From Prevotellaceae bacterium (GTDB taxonomy: Bacteria; Bacteroidota; Bacteroidia; Bacteroidales; Bacteroidaceae), in NCBI GenBank assembly GCA_019420585.1, contig JAHZGX010000020.1, positions 99,855-163,854 on the forward strand: 64,000 nucleotides of DNA, read 5' to 3'. Position 1 is the first letter of the stretch, and each line of letters starts with the position of its first letter. Positions 16,934 through 26,486 of the stretch are shown here, one piece after another. The notes beneath the pieces are model-generated. The model was not told the origin of the DNA, ran no database searches, and worked only from the letters and a program-made list of their open reading frames with translations. Both the position numbers and the translations under genes were made by a program.

Positions 16934-19900
16934 TTACTTGACCATTACCTTACGGCTTGCCGATGTGCCTCGCAGAATGTACATGCCCTTGGGCAGTCCG
17001 TTCAGTGCCTGTCCGACCGACATTGCGGAGCGCACCAGACGTCCCTGCACATCATACACAGCCACCGTCTGTCCCAAGGTTCCTTCCACGCGGTTCAAGG
17101 CTGTTCCATCGTTGCTGTAAGTCCCATCCTCGTTCTTCACCACAATGCCATGGCTGGCATCCAGCACAGGATGCAGGTCGGAACCAATCTTCTGGTACCA
17201 TACAGGTGCATCGGAACTCTCTCCGTTGAGCATCCATGCAATCTTTCCACTGGCAAAGTCCTCAGCAGTCTGCTTCGTAGCCTGAGAACCGTCACCGCTG
17301 GTGCTGAAGCAGTTCTGCAGCATCACATTGCTGCTGTAGCGGCAGAAGAGTTTGTCCTGAGAATCGTAACCCTCAATTTCAGCCGTTGACCAGCAGTTGG
17401 TAATCTGTGCTCCTGCACTGCCCAGCCAGCCACATATCTGCGCTGCATTCTTGCCGTTCCCGGACTTGATGCTTCCTGCGCTGTAACAGTTGGTGATGTT
17501 GGCCAGACTTCCATTATTGGCATTGCCCATGATGCCTGCGGGTGCCTGGTAGACAGCCTCCACACTGCCCTCATTACCCAGACAGTCCAGTTTCACCATA
17601 CCGGCATTGTTACTTCGACCAATCAGTCCCACGCGGTCATATCCCTTTATAAAACAATTGGAATCCAGAACCAAGTTCTTGATTTCTGCAGGAGCAGTGA
17701 TCGTTCCAAAAAGACCTACACCCACAGAGTTGGACTTATCAATGACCAGATTGCTGATATGATGTCCCCGTCCGTCAAATACACCATTGTAAGTCACCTT
17801 GTCGGCCTCGGTGGCACTGGCATTATCGGTGTCTACATTGTAACCGATAGGCAGGAAACTGTTCTCATCCTTCATGTCAATGTCAGCCGTCAGCATGGCA
17901 TTGATGCTGCTGAGTCCGCTATTGACCATGGCAGAGAACACTTTCAATTCAAACGGAGTGCTCAACTGGAAATAGTCATCCACCATCTGTGGGAACACAG
18001 AGAGGCTGTAAAGGCTGTTGGCCAGTTTGAGTGCTTCTTCGGCACTGACTGTACCTTCGCTGTAATGCCCCCACATCTTGTCGGACATGTTGTTCATGTC
18101 TTCCAGTTCCGACGAATTGTCTCCAAAAAGTCCTTGGTCATGGAATGATCCTGCCATGCCGGAGATGGCCTCTGCAGCCTTTGCCATGGCTATATATGCC
18201 ACACGACACTCATATACCTGCTGGAAGAGATCTGACATGTGGTCTATCAACTGCATCATCTCTTCGCCCTCGGTGGCCTTCTCCGCCTTGGTAATAGTGG
18301 CCTGCAAGTCGTCCTTAATGGACTGGGCATAGTTGGGATACTGTGTGAAATCCACGCTCTCACTCCATACAAACTCATCAATGGTACGTGCACGTGCCAG
18401 ATAATCATTGAGCACAATGGCAAGTTGAGCAGTTCCCTCGGCGGGTGTGCCCAGGTAAGTCAGGTGGAAGTTGCCGAATCCCATCCAGTCACGTTCCATG
18501 CCTGTACCCTGGTTCCTCACACCTACCACGAGTGAGTCACCCTCCTCAATCTGCACTGCCACGTAATTCTTATAACGTCCGGCATTGAATGCATAGGCAC
18601 ATCCGATGGGTCCCTGGGGAACCAACAATTCATCTCCGTCCTCCGTCACCAAGGTGTAGTCAGGCGCAGTACCGGTGATGTTGCAATTCTCGCCGTCCAC
18701 GGCCAAAGTCTTGTCAATGGCATCCTCTGCCTCTACCATGGCATAATTGACATTCTTGCCCAGCACAATCTGTCCGGCATAGAATGTGTTGTACAAATCG
18801 GCTCCAGGCCTGAAAGCAGCATTGGACTGCAACATGTACACACCGGGCTTGAGCCCCTTCAGGGTCTGCGTCATTGTGAAATTGCAGTTCCACGTCTCGG
18901 CTGCCGACATCACGCCCTCCACGGAAAGTATGCGCGGATAACTGTCACTGGTGCTCTGTATGTCCCAACCCTCGCGTCCTGCATCCAGATTGGCATTTAC
19001 CATGAGGTCGGTGATTTCTGTACCGGGTTGGTAATCTGCGGCAATGGCAGCGGAAAGCAGGGTCTTCACGAACTCTGTCTCGGCCACAATAGCCTCATCA
19101 TTGAGCAGATGCGTATCCATGATGTGGAGGTAAGTCCCGTTGATGAAGTTGTCTCCAGGCTCCTCCACCTTTGTCAGATACCCCTCAAGGCGCTCGGCTT
19201 CCTCACACTCGAAGGTGTTAGACTTGATATAGTCAAGCGCATACTTGGCCTGAGCATCGTATGCTTGATACAGAGCCTCGGAGGTCTGTATAGCCTGACG
19301 CGTCGGAGTTGCCGCTGCGTATGCCCGGACAAATTCATTCATAGTGGCAATCTCGCTCATACCTTCCAGTGCAGTGATATAAGCATCAAGCAGAGCGGCA
19401 TCAGCCACCTTCTCCTGACATTGTTGGGTCTCCGATGAAATGATATAGCCACGGAAGACATCATAGGTATCCTCATCGTGAACATCAGCGAAGGAGTTCT
19501 CTCCATCGGCATACACAATTCCCTTAGGCTGCCATGTCGGATGTTCGTCCTCATTGATGGTCTGGTACCACTGCGGCGTGAGGAACGACTTGCCGTTCAG
19601 TTTCCAAGTCAGTTCGCCAGTTGATACTTCATTGGCATCAAACTGCGTGAACTGCCCACCCGTTACACTGTAGCAGTTCTTCACCTGTGCCGTACCGCGG
19701 TAAGCCTCCTTGGCGCCATCCTGCCCAGTCACTTCTGCAGTGGTCCAGCAATTCTCTATGCGGCTGCTGCTTGAGCCACCTAACCAGCCTGCCAGTGCCG
19801 CACTCTCACCGCGACCCAAACTTACAATCTGTCCGGTGGTGTAACAGCGCTGCATTACTATGATACCCTTGGAGTCATGGTTGCCTCCCAGCAGGCCGCC

Positions 19901-22900
19901 GGCATTCACACCGCCAACGGTCACATTACCCTCGTTACCCACGTTCTGCAGGGTGGTGGTGCCCGTCTGTCCCCAGTTGGACACGCCGATGACACCTGCC
20001 CAGCTGCCTGTTGTCTTGAAGGAGCAAGTACTGTCAAAGATGATGTTACAGATTGTCATGCCCGAATTGGAAGCCGATATGAAGCCTGCGTCATCGTTAT
20101 CCACATCAATGTTGAGGTTGTAAACGCGATGGTTTCTTCCGTCAAAGGTACCGCTGTACCCTACCTTCAGACCAATCTGCTCAAAGGGGCGGGTGGCATC
20201 AGAGAAGTCAACATCGCTTGTCAGAGAACCGTTGATGGTATTGTCCACCGTGTTGACCATGCGGCTGAACCACAGGATGTCTCCCGGTGTGGAAAGTTCG
20301 TAGAATCCGTTGACAGGCTTCTTGTACTCCTTGTCCAGCGTTCCGCAATGCGCACAAATACCTTCCTCATACTTGTGGGGAGGCACCACCGATGTATTTT
20401 CGTTGGAGTAAGTGAGTTCGCCACCCGCACTGGTACCATCACAATTAAGAGAACCTACGGCATACACCACCTTGTGGTCGTCCCAGGGCAAAGGCACGGC
20501 ATCGGCTTCAAGGGTCTGATACCACACAGGAGACTGGCTGCTGCTGCCGTTCACCAAGTAACATAGTTCACCCGTGGCAAGCATATCGGCATTGATGGTG
20601 CCGATGTAATTGGCCTTCAAGCCATTTGTGTACTCGTTGGCACAATAGCAACCCGTGATAACCGTAGTGGAACCTCCGCGGCAGAAATTATAATTGGAGT
20701 GTTCTGATATCTCGGCGGTGGTCCAGCAGTTAGTCACCTTGGAACTCACGTTGCCCTGCCAGGCCGATATGCAAGCCACATCGCCGGCCGAGGTGATGCG
20801 TCCCGTGCTGAAACAGGCAGTGATGTTGGTCACGTTATACGCATTGGCATTGCCTATGATGCCTGCTGCGGCATTGTTACCAGATCCCGTGCAGGTTACA
20901 TCGCACATGGTGCCCACTCGTTCGATGTTCGACGTATATTGACCTGTGGTATGACCAATGAGTCCACCGGAGTACATGCCGCCCCTTACCGAGCAAGTGG
21001 CATCGATGAACACGTCATGCAGATTGGCGGTGGTGGCAGTGCCAAAGAGTCCGGCCACACCTTCTGTGTCCACAATCATGTGGCTTATCGTGTGGCGGCC
21101 GCCATCCATGTTGCCCACAAAGGGATGCTCATCGTCACCAATAGGTGTCCAGTTCTCGCCGTCCAAGTCAATGTCTGCCGTCAGACGGAAGTCCATGCTT
21201 GTGGCGGCTCCGCTGCTGAATTGCTGTGACACCCAGCGCAGGGCCATGGGTGTGCCGATGAGGTAATATCCGTCCTCGGCCTGCTCCGGGCGACCGCACA
21301 CAGAACACAGGCCGGTCAGCGGGTCTATAGTGTGAGGCTTCTGCACGAAGCCATCGTCCGTATTAGAATAGCCGAAACCATCGCCTATCGAACCATCGCA
21401 GTTCTTGGTGCCCACAACATACACTATGTCGGTGCCTGTGAGCGTAGGCATATCATCGGTGCCAAGCGTCTGATGCCAAGCGGGATGTTCGGTATCCTTG
21501 CCATTGACAATGTAACACAGTTCTCCGCTCTTCACTTGGTCGGCAGTTATCAGTGTGGCCTGCTTGCCATACGTAGCGGCACAATTCTTAATAGCCACAC
21601 CTGCACCCGACTGTCCCGAACGGGCTATGCAAGTGTTCTCATTCACGCCTGTGAATACCTCGGCCGTGCTCCAACAGCCCTCCACAGAGAACTGATTGGT
21701 GCCAGTCCAGCCGGAAATGAAGGCGCATGAAGTACCGGAGGGGATGGATCCAGTAAACCAGCAATTGCTTATCTGTCCAAGACATCCATGAGGGCTGTTG
21801 CCAATGATGCCGCCCACGCCGGCATCGCCAGAACCGCCCGATGCGGGAGGCACGGCGGCCACACTGCCCTGGTTGCCCAGTCCACGCAGGGTGATGAAGG
21901 TGGCACCCTGCGAGTGGCCAATGAGCCCCACGTGATACTTGCCCAATATGGAGCATGTTTTATCCAGCGTGAGGTTCTCCACCACGCAGGGACCGGAGAT
22001 GGTACTCAGCAGTCCTACACCCGAGGACTCGGTGCGCTCCAGTTTGAGATTACTGATGACATGATGCTGTCCGTCCATGTGTCCACGGTAAGGGAACTTG
22101 ACGCTGCCTATCATGGGCCACTCTTCCAAGCCTGCCAGGTCGATGTCTGCCGTCAGGCGCACGTTCATCAGCATGTGCCCACTGTTGACCATCTCTGCCA
22201 CCCAAGTCAGTTGCTCCGCTGTGGAAATATTGTACACTCCGTCCTGGGGAACCACAAACTCCTCATTCAGAGCACCGCACTCGCTGCACTTATATCCATC
22301 AAACGTGTGCTCGGGCATCTGTGCCTCACCCTTCACGTTGGTGAAGCCGGTGGCTCCCTCGCCACTGCATGAGGTAGCGGTGGCGTATACCTTGTCTGCA
22401 CTCAAAGGCGAGGGCACGGCATCGGTGCCCAGTTTCTGACCCATTCCCAAACGGAAGGCAATCTCGCCCGACTGCACCTGACCGGCGTCAATCAAGGTGG
22501 CACCTTCGTCCACGGTGCCCAGGAACCCGTTCAGGGCATAGCAGTTCTCCACCACACCCGACTTTGCGGAGTTGCGCGCAATGGCTGCACTGCCGGCAGT
22601 CACATTGATTTCCAAGTCGCCAATGGCCAGACAGTTCTGCACGGTGGCTTGGTCAATCCATCCCACAATACCGGCACAATTCTCGGCCTGCTTTCCGGTA
22701 ATCTTTCCGGCGAACACACAGTTGGTCACCGAACTGCTCTGAGCCGCCTGCCCCACTATTCCGGCACAAGTGGCATCACCTGTCATCTGACTGACAATCT
22801 CCACGGTAGAGATGCAGTGGTCCACGATGCCGCCATAGGTATAAGCAGCCACGCCGGCCGCATGCTTGAAGGCCGAGGTAACGGTGCCCGTCACATGAAG

Positions 22901-23233
22901 GTTAATGACCGCTCCTCCAAGATACTGCACCAAGGCTGTGCCGGCTTCACTGCCCGTGAAGTTCACGGTCACGGTGTGTCCCTGTCCATCCAGGATTCCA
23001 CAAAATTTGTTGCTGCTTGTGCCCAGCATGGTGGTTTGACCGGTATAGTCAATGTCAGAGGTCAGCACAGCACTGGCAGTCCTGTCACCCGCATTGACCA
23101 GAGCGGCAAAATCGGACAAGTCCTGAGCGGTGCTGATCTGATAGACACCACCCACCTGGGTCAGCGCCCAGACTGTGGTTCCATACACGCCAAGGAGCAT
23201 GCACAGGAACCATCGAGTAAAGTTTCTACTCAT
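16934..23233 (-). CDS. Giant secreted GLUG-like beta-helix surface protein with sorting-like tail
   Basis: The 2099-residue protein has a signal peptide (1-23) and five homologous blocks starting near residues 28, 330, 653, 973 and 1749. Each opens with a G/D-x-Y-x-(I/L)-S/G-T pattern and a T(A/S)D(I/V)D unit, then GLUG-type turns such as CAGIVG followed by TNC. The first three blocks end with an H...CxxCG knuckle (CSECG, CSVCG, CAHCG). Between blocks four and five lie a helical stretch, a carbohydrate-binding-like beta-sandwich (about 1413-1593) and a second helical stretch. The end (VYDVQGRLVRS, GLPKGMYILRG, KVMVK) resembles a T9SS type A tail. Likely a surface adhesin or glycan binder; no catalytic motif is seen. 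Confidence 0.8.
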   Translation of the reverse strand: MSRNFTRWFLCMLLGVYGTTVWALTQVGGVYQISTAQDLSDFAALVNAGDRTASAVLTSDIDYTGQTTMLGTSSNKFCGILDGQGHTVTVNFTGSEAGTALVQYLGGAVINLHVTGTVTSAFKHAAGVAAYTYGGIVDHCISTVEIVSQMTGDATCAGIVGQAAQSSSVTNCVFAGKITGKQAENCAGIVGWIDQATVQNCLAIGDLEINVTAGSAAIARNSAKSGVVENCYALNGFLGTVDEGATLIDAGQVQSGEIAFRLGMGQKLGTDAVPSPLSADKVYATATSCSGEGATGFTNVKGEAQMPEHTFDGYKCSECGALNEEFVVPQDGVYNISTAEQLTWVAEMVNSGHMLMNVRLTADIDLAGLEEWPMIGSVKFPYRGHMDGQHHVISNLKLERTESSGVGLLSTISGPCVVENLTLDKTCSILGKYHVGLIGHSQGATFITLRGLGNQGSVAAVPPASGGSGDAGVGGIIGNSPHGCLGQISNCWFTGSIPSGTSCAFISGWTGTNQFSVEGCWSTAEVFTGVNENTCIARSGQSGAGVAIKNCAATYGKQATLITADQVKSGELCYIVNGKDTEHPAWHQTLGTDDMPTLTGTDIVYVVGTKNCDGSIGDGFGYSNTDDGFVQKPHTIDPLTGLCSVCGRPEQAEDGYYLIGTPMALRWVSQQFSSGAATSMDFRLTADIDLDGENWTPIGDDEHPFVGNMDGGRHTISHMIVDTEGVAGLFGTATTANLHDVFIDATCSVRGGMYSGGLIGHTTGQYTSNIERVGTMCDVTCTGSGNNAAAGIIGNANAYNVTNITACFSTGRITSAGDVACISAWQGNVSSKVTNCWTTAEISEHSNYNFCRGGSTTVITGCYCANEYTNGLKANYIGTINADMLATGELCYLVNGSSSQSPVWYQTLEADAVPLPWDDHKVVYAVGSLNCDGTSAGGELTYSNENTSVVPPHKYEEGICAHCGTLDKEYKKPVNGFYELSTPGDILWFSRMVNTVDNTINGSLTSDVDFSDATRPFEQIGLKVGYSGTFDGRNHRVYNLNIDVDNDDAGFISASNSGMTICNIIFDSTCSFKTTGSWAGVIGVSNWGQTGTTTLQNVGNEGNVTVGGVNAGGLLGGNHDSKGIIVMQRCYTTGQIVSLGRGESAALAGWLGGSSSSRIENCWTTAEVTGQDGAKEAYRGTAQVKNCYSVTGGQFTQFDANEVSTGELTWKLNGKSFLTPQWYQTINEDEHPTWQPKGIVYADGENSFADVHDEDTYDVFRGYIISSETQQCQEKVADAALLDAYITALEGMSEIATMNEFVRAYAAATPTRQAIQTSEALYQAYDAQAKYALDYIKSNTFECEEAERLEGYLTKVEEPGDNFINGTYLHIMDTHLLNDEAIVAETEFVKTLLSAAIAADYQPGTEITDLMVNANLDAGREGWDIQSTSDSYPRILSVEGVMSAAETWNCNFTMTQTLKGLKPGVYMLQSNAAFRPGADLYNTFYAGQIVLGKNVNYAMVEAEDAIDKTLAVDGENCNITGTAPDYTLVTEDGDELLVPQGPIGCAYAFNAGRYKNYVAVQIEEGDSLVVGVRNQGTGMERDWMGFGNFHLTYLGTPAEGTAQLAIVLNDYLARARTIDEFVWSESVDFTQYPNYAQSIKDDLQATITKAEKATEGEEMMQLIDHMSDLFQQVYECRVAYIAMAKAAEAISGMAGSFHDQGLFGDNSSELEDMNNMSDKMWGHYSEGTVSAEEALKLANSLYSLSVFPQMVDDYFQLSTPFELKVFSAMVNSGLSSINAMLTADIDMKDENSFLPIGYNVDTDNASATEADKVTYNGVFDGRGHHISNLVIDKSNSVGVGLFGTITAPAEIKNLVLDSNCFIKGYDRVGLIGRSNNAGMVKLDCLGNEGSVEAVYQAPAGIMGNANNGSLANITNCYSAGSIKSGNGKNAAQICGWLGSAGAQITNCWSTAEIEGYDSQDKLFCRYSSNVMLQNCFSTSGDGSQATKQTAEDFASGKIAWMLNGESSDAPVWYQKIGSDLHPVLDASHGIVVKNEDGTYSNDGTALNRVEGTLGQTVAVYDVQGRLVRSAMSVGQALNGLPKGMYILRGTSASRKVMVK

Positions 23234-23765
23234 TTGAGATTCGGTTTGGTTAGTATAAAGTTATTATCACTCTTTCCGCAAACTGGAGTCGGAACATATA
23301 TCAAAGACTAAAACCACAGACCCCCAACTCCACCGTCATAATATCCTCCCATCCGGCTGTCTGTGTGCACCATACGTCCCTGTACAAGGTCAAAATTACA
23401 ACTTTTTCACCAATCTGATGGCTTTGAAATACTTTTTTCCTTATATATTATCCTTATTCAGCATTATTCATGAGGAATATGTGTCATTTCCATGAAGCCA
23501 CGCCGCAGGGAGCCACGCACGGAGAAAAAGGCCGGCCCAAACATCCCTCCTAACATATGTTAAAAACGCAGAGCACTGCATGTGTCAATGAAGAACTTTT
23601 CATCGGCCAACGGAGAGCACAACGTTAGCCATCGCACCACAGTGCCTTTTTCAGGGTACCGCCAAGCGGAATCATAGGGAATGCCTGGAAAATCAAGACG
23701 AGCACTTGCGGGTGTGGCTCTCTTAACGTAACTTTGTCCAAGAGAAAAGAACGGGAGGAATAAGC
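23234..23765 (+). other. Intergenic region between divergent genes, no gene seen
   Basis: The leftward giant gene and the rightward LuxR gene diverge here. A minus-strand -7 match (TAATTTTG, 23398-23391) without a clear -33 could serve the giant gene, giving a long leader. A 12-bp palindrome TAACATATGTTA lies at 23551-23562. The LuxR promoter lies at the right end. I see no plausible protein or RNA gene. Confidence 0.5.
23706..23736 (+). promoter_or_regulatory. Promoter of the LuxR-type regulator
   Basis: TTG (23706-23708), 20 nt, then TAACTTTG (23729-23736). The start would be near 23743, followed by a good ribosome binding site (GGGAGG, 23753-23758) before ATG 23766. Confidence 0.55.
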
Positions 23766-24218
23766 ATGAAGCGCAAGACCGTAATTCTGACCCCCTTACC
23801 TGACGAACTGAGGCACAGCCTAATGCCCGCACTGCTGAGCCTAGATGCCGTGCAGGACATATACCAGGCGGCCGACCATACCGAACTGGTCACGCTCATC
23901 AAAAGATTTCCCAACGCACTGGTGCTGATGGATTTGGAAGGCAGGGACAATGCCAAAACCAACACGGTGAAGGCTCTGCTGGAATCACTCACTTTGCCCG
24001 AGCCAAAGAAACTCACACGCACAGAACGGGAGATACTGCGACTCATTGCTTTGGGACACAGTGTGAAGGAGATTGCAGCCATGAGGTACAACAGCGAGTA
24101 CACCATAAGCACACACAAGAAAAACATTTTCAGCAAACTGGGAGTCAACAATACCCATGAAGCCACCAAGTATGCCCTGCGCACCGGACTCATCGATCTG
24201 GTGGAATATTACATATGA
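23766..24218 (+). CDS. LuxR-type DNA-binding regulator with a shortened receiver-like N terminus
   Basis: The C-terminal ~70 residues form a LuxR/NarL helix-turn-helix (LTRTEREILRLIALGHSVKEIAA, then STHKKNIFSKLGV). The N-terminal ~75 residues resemble the first half of a receiver domain, with a hydrophobic strand and candidate phosphoacceptor in ALVLMDLEG near residue 57, but the second half (beta4 through alpha5 with the conserved Lys) is missing. At 150 residues it is about 60 shorter than normal NarL-type response regulators. No histidine kinase is adjacent. It may be a constitutive regulator or one that no longer uses phosphorylation. Confidence 0.75.
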   Translation: MKRKTVILTPLPDELRHSLMPALLSLDAVQDIYQAADHTELVTLIKRFPNALVLMDLEGRDNAKTNTVKALLESLTLPEPKKLTRTEREILRLIALGHSVKEIAAMRYNSEYTISTHKKNIFSKLGVNNTHEATKYALRTGLIDLVEYYI

Positions 24219-24364
24219 ACCGCAGACACAACCAAGGTTCCACACCATGCATTTGCCATATATATAATGTATAGGGGCATCCGGACATCACATAACATAC
24301 GCCTTGCAGCAATCAGACAAGAAACAGGGCCGGGAAAAACAACCCGTGAATTTTTGAGAAACTC

Positions 24365-24395
24365 TTTGCAGCAACTGATTTATGCACTATATTTG
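24365..24395 (+). promoter_or_regulatory. Promoter of the RecQ-C-like gene and manA
   Basis: TTTG (24365-24368), 19 nt, TATATTTG (24388-24395) match the consensus exactly. The expected start near 24402 leaves a 25-nt leader before ATG 24427. Confidence 0.65.
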
Positions 24396-24426
24396 CACCC
24401 CGAACAAAGAAGACATGTGATAATAA

Positions 24427-25158
24427 ATGGAAGCTAAGGAGTCATTACAGAAACTTGCCTCGGCCCTGCTCGAGGCGCAGCTGCCCCTGGCACGCCAAAC
24501 GCTTATAGAGTTCCTGACCGGCAAAGACTCAAACGAGACAAGAGAGTTGAAACTCGATGAAATGGAGTCCTTTGGCATAGGAGAGGCTCATGACGAGGAC
24601 TATTGGGCCACCATAATTGACGCGGCATATGAGAAGGGATACTTGAAGGTGAAGTCGACACGAAACGATGCACTCACGCTCACCGCCGAAGGGAAGAAGT
24701 TCCATAAGAAGCCTGTGTCATTCGTCATTGCCGATGAGGACGATGAAGCCCCCATACCTGTACAGGAAGGAAGCATGGATGACATCATTGACCTGACAGC
24801 CACAGGACGCACCACCATCAGGAAAAACCCGGCCTCGGGACACACACAGCAGTTTATCAAACTCATAAGAGCCATAGACAGGAAAATAGACCTGGACGAG
24901 TATGCCGAGACGGAGAACATACCTTTCAACGATGTGCTGGACAGCCTGGATGAAATGGTCAAGCAGGGAAGGAAAGTGGAAATCACCTACTTCACCGATG
25001 AAGTAATAGGCGAAGAAGGAATCAACGAACTCTTTGACTGCTTTGACACCTATGGTTCTGATAACCTCGAAAAGGTGGAGAAAGAATATGGCGACGTATA
25101 CAGCGAAGAGGAAATACGCCTGGCAAGGGTTGTATACATGGTCAAGCACATGAAGTGA
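24427..25158 (+). CDS. Orphan RecQ C-terminal-like protein (RQC winged helix plus C-terminal HTH region)
   Basis: The 243-residue protein lacks helicase motifs but resembles the C-terminal half of Bacteroidota RecQ. Residues about 1-100 match an RQC winged helix (RQTLIEFLTGKDS, DEMESFGIGE, YWATIIDAAYEKGYL, LTLTAEGKKFHKKPVSF). After an acidic linker, residues about 140-243 match the RecQ tail (IRAIDRKIDLDEYA, YFTDEVIGEEGI, YSEEEIRLARVVY). The HRDC domain normally between them is absent. It could bind branched or quadruplex DNA, act as an accessory to full RecQ, or be a regulator; function is unknown. It shares a transcript with manA (45-bp gap). Confidence 0.72.
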   Translation: MEAKESLQKLASALLEAQLPLARQTLIEFLTGKDSNETRELKLDEMESFGIGEAHDEDYWATIIDAAYEKGYLKVKSTRNDALTLTAEGKKFHKKPVSFVIADEDDEAPIPVQEGSMDDIIDLTATGRTTIRKNPASGHTQQFIKLIRAIDRKIDLDEYAETENIPFNDVLDSLDEMVKQGRKVEITYFTDEVIGEEGINELFDCFDTYGSDNLEKVEKEYGDVYSEEEIRLARVVYMVKHMK

Positions 25159-25203
25159 GCGACCAACTGCACACACATATCCAACAAGAAACAAATTAGC
25201 ATA

Positions 25204-26127
25204 ATGGAAATTCTGAAATTCAACCCTATTTACAAACCCACCCTTTGGGGCTCGGAGACATGGGCCGTATCAGCGGTCAAAGGATCGGAGTCCGTGGTGC
25301 TGGGCGGAGAGGACAAGGGACTCACCCTGCCCGAGGTGGTACAGCGTCATGGTGCAGACTTCCTGGGCAAGGCCAACAGCGAGAAGTTCGGCAAGGACTT
25401 CCCCCTGCTCATCAAGTTCATTGACGCAAGGCAAGACCTCTCCATACAGGTGCACCCCAACGATGAACTGAGTGCCAAGAGGCACGGAAAGATGGGCAAG
25501 AACGAGATGTGGTACGTGGTGGATGCCGACCGGGGCAGCCAACTCATAGCCGGATTCCGCCAGCCCATGGATGTCAAGGACTATGCAGCCAAGGTGGCAG
25601 ACGGAAGCATTGAGAATGACTTGTGCAAGGTGAAGGTGACCGAGGGCGACTGCTTCTACATCCCGGCTGGACGCGTGCACGGAATAGGCGCAGGCATGGT
25701 GATTGCCGAGATACAGCAGACAAGTGACGTGACCTACCGCATATACGACTACATGCGCCGCGACCGCGAGGGCAACCTGCGTGAACTGCACACGGAACTT
25801 GCACTGGATGCCATCGACTTCCAAGACATCACACAAGACCCCAAAGTGCACTACACAGAGAAGCGGGACACGCTGACAAGCCTTGTGGAGTGTCCTTACT
25901 TCAAGACCTCGGAACTGAAACTCTCGCAGACCTACGTACGTAACTATGCTGGCGAAGACACTTTCCACGTATACATGTGTCTGAACGGGCAGTGCTGCTT
26001 CCTCAGTCCCGAAGGGCAGGGCATATTCCTGCACAGCGGAGAATCGCTGGTGGTACCCGCATGCATGCAGAAAGTGACACTGATACCCGACGGACAATGT
26101 AAGTTGCTGGAAAGCGGAGTGCTGTGA
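25204..26127 (+). CDS. manA: Mannose-6-phosphate isomerase, class I
   Basis: The enzyme interconverts mannose-6-phosphate and fructose-6-phosphate. The 307-residue protein is the short Bacteroidota/Firmicutes type. Zn-binding and active-site motifs are visible: IQVHPND near residue 82, NEMWYV (Glu), the IPAGRVHGIGAGMVIAEIQQTSDVTYRIYDY block near 155-185, and a C-terminal cupin with SLVVPA. It follows the RecQ-C-like gene by 45 bp and ends in a hairpin-rich trailer. It would feed mannose released by enzymes such as the GH92 protein into glycolysis; this link is inference. Confidence 0.93.
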   Translation: MEILKFNPIYKPTLWGSETWAVSAVKGSESVVLGGEDKGLTLPEVVQRHGADFLGKANSEKFGKDFPLLIKFIDARQDLSIQVHPNDELSAKRHGKMGKNEMWYVVDADRGSQLIAGFRQPMDVKDYAAKVADGSIENDLCKVKVTEGDCFYIPAGRVHGIGAGMVIAEIQQTSDVTYRIYDYMRRDREGNLRELHTELALDAIDFQDITQDPKVHYTEKRDTLTSLVECPYFKTSELKLSQTYVRNYAGEDTFHVYMCLNGQCCFLSPEGQGIFLHSGESLVVPACMQKVTLIPDGQCKLLESGVL

Positions 26128-26139
26128 AGAACAAATGAA

Positions 26140-26230
26140 ATACCGCCAACGTTGGCGGTATACAACAAAAAAATGAGGTGCCCTTGTGCAACACGGAATT
26201 ACCATATACCTTGTTGCACAAGGGCATCTT
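26140..26230 (+). terminator. Tandem hairpins after manA
   Basis: A perfect 22-bp palindrome (26140-26161, ATACCGCCAAC and its complement) is followed by a second hairpin with a 15-bp perfect stem (26179-26193 with 26212-26226, TGCCCTTGTGCAACA) and an 18-nt loop, then a TCTTGCTTCTCTTC tract. The second has the tail of a terminator. The first may be a protein-binding site or stabiliser. Confidence 0.65.
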
Positions 26231-26397
26231 GCTTCTCTTCATACCACCAACGATGGCCTGCTGGACAAAAGAAAAAACGGTCGCTTGTTTTACTGGCAAA
26301 ACATTTTTCTTCGTGAATTCATTTATGGAAAATCTGACATTGGAAGACAAGACAAAAAAAACATTTGACAACACAAATAACGGCTATGAGAATTCCT

Positions 26398-26486
26398 TCG
26401 CACGCTTACATCGCGTATATTATTTTTCTAACTAGAAAAAAATATTTTTCCAACTAAGAAAATATTTTTTCCCAACTGGACAGTTT
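26398..26486 (-). repeat. Dispersed palindromic repeat, family B, copy 1
   Basis: Read on the minus strand this block is about 80 percent identical by eye to 58019-58106 on the plus strand. Shared landmarks are AGTTGGGAAAAAAT, two AGTTGGA/AGTTAGA units about 23 nt apart, AAATATTTTTTTC, AATAATAT, CGCGATG and AAGCGTGCGAA. It lies in the convergent gap between manA and the acid phosphatase gene. Confidence 0.7.

Noticed and set aside
25270..26205. Open frame of about 310 codons antisense to manA
   Set aside because: manA has all active-site motifs; the antisense frame shows no domain and mirrors the codon structure of manA.
26178..26435. Rightward frame after manA
   Set aside because: It reads through the terminator hairpin and into the family B repeat, so it is not a gene.
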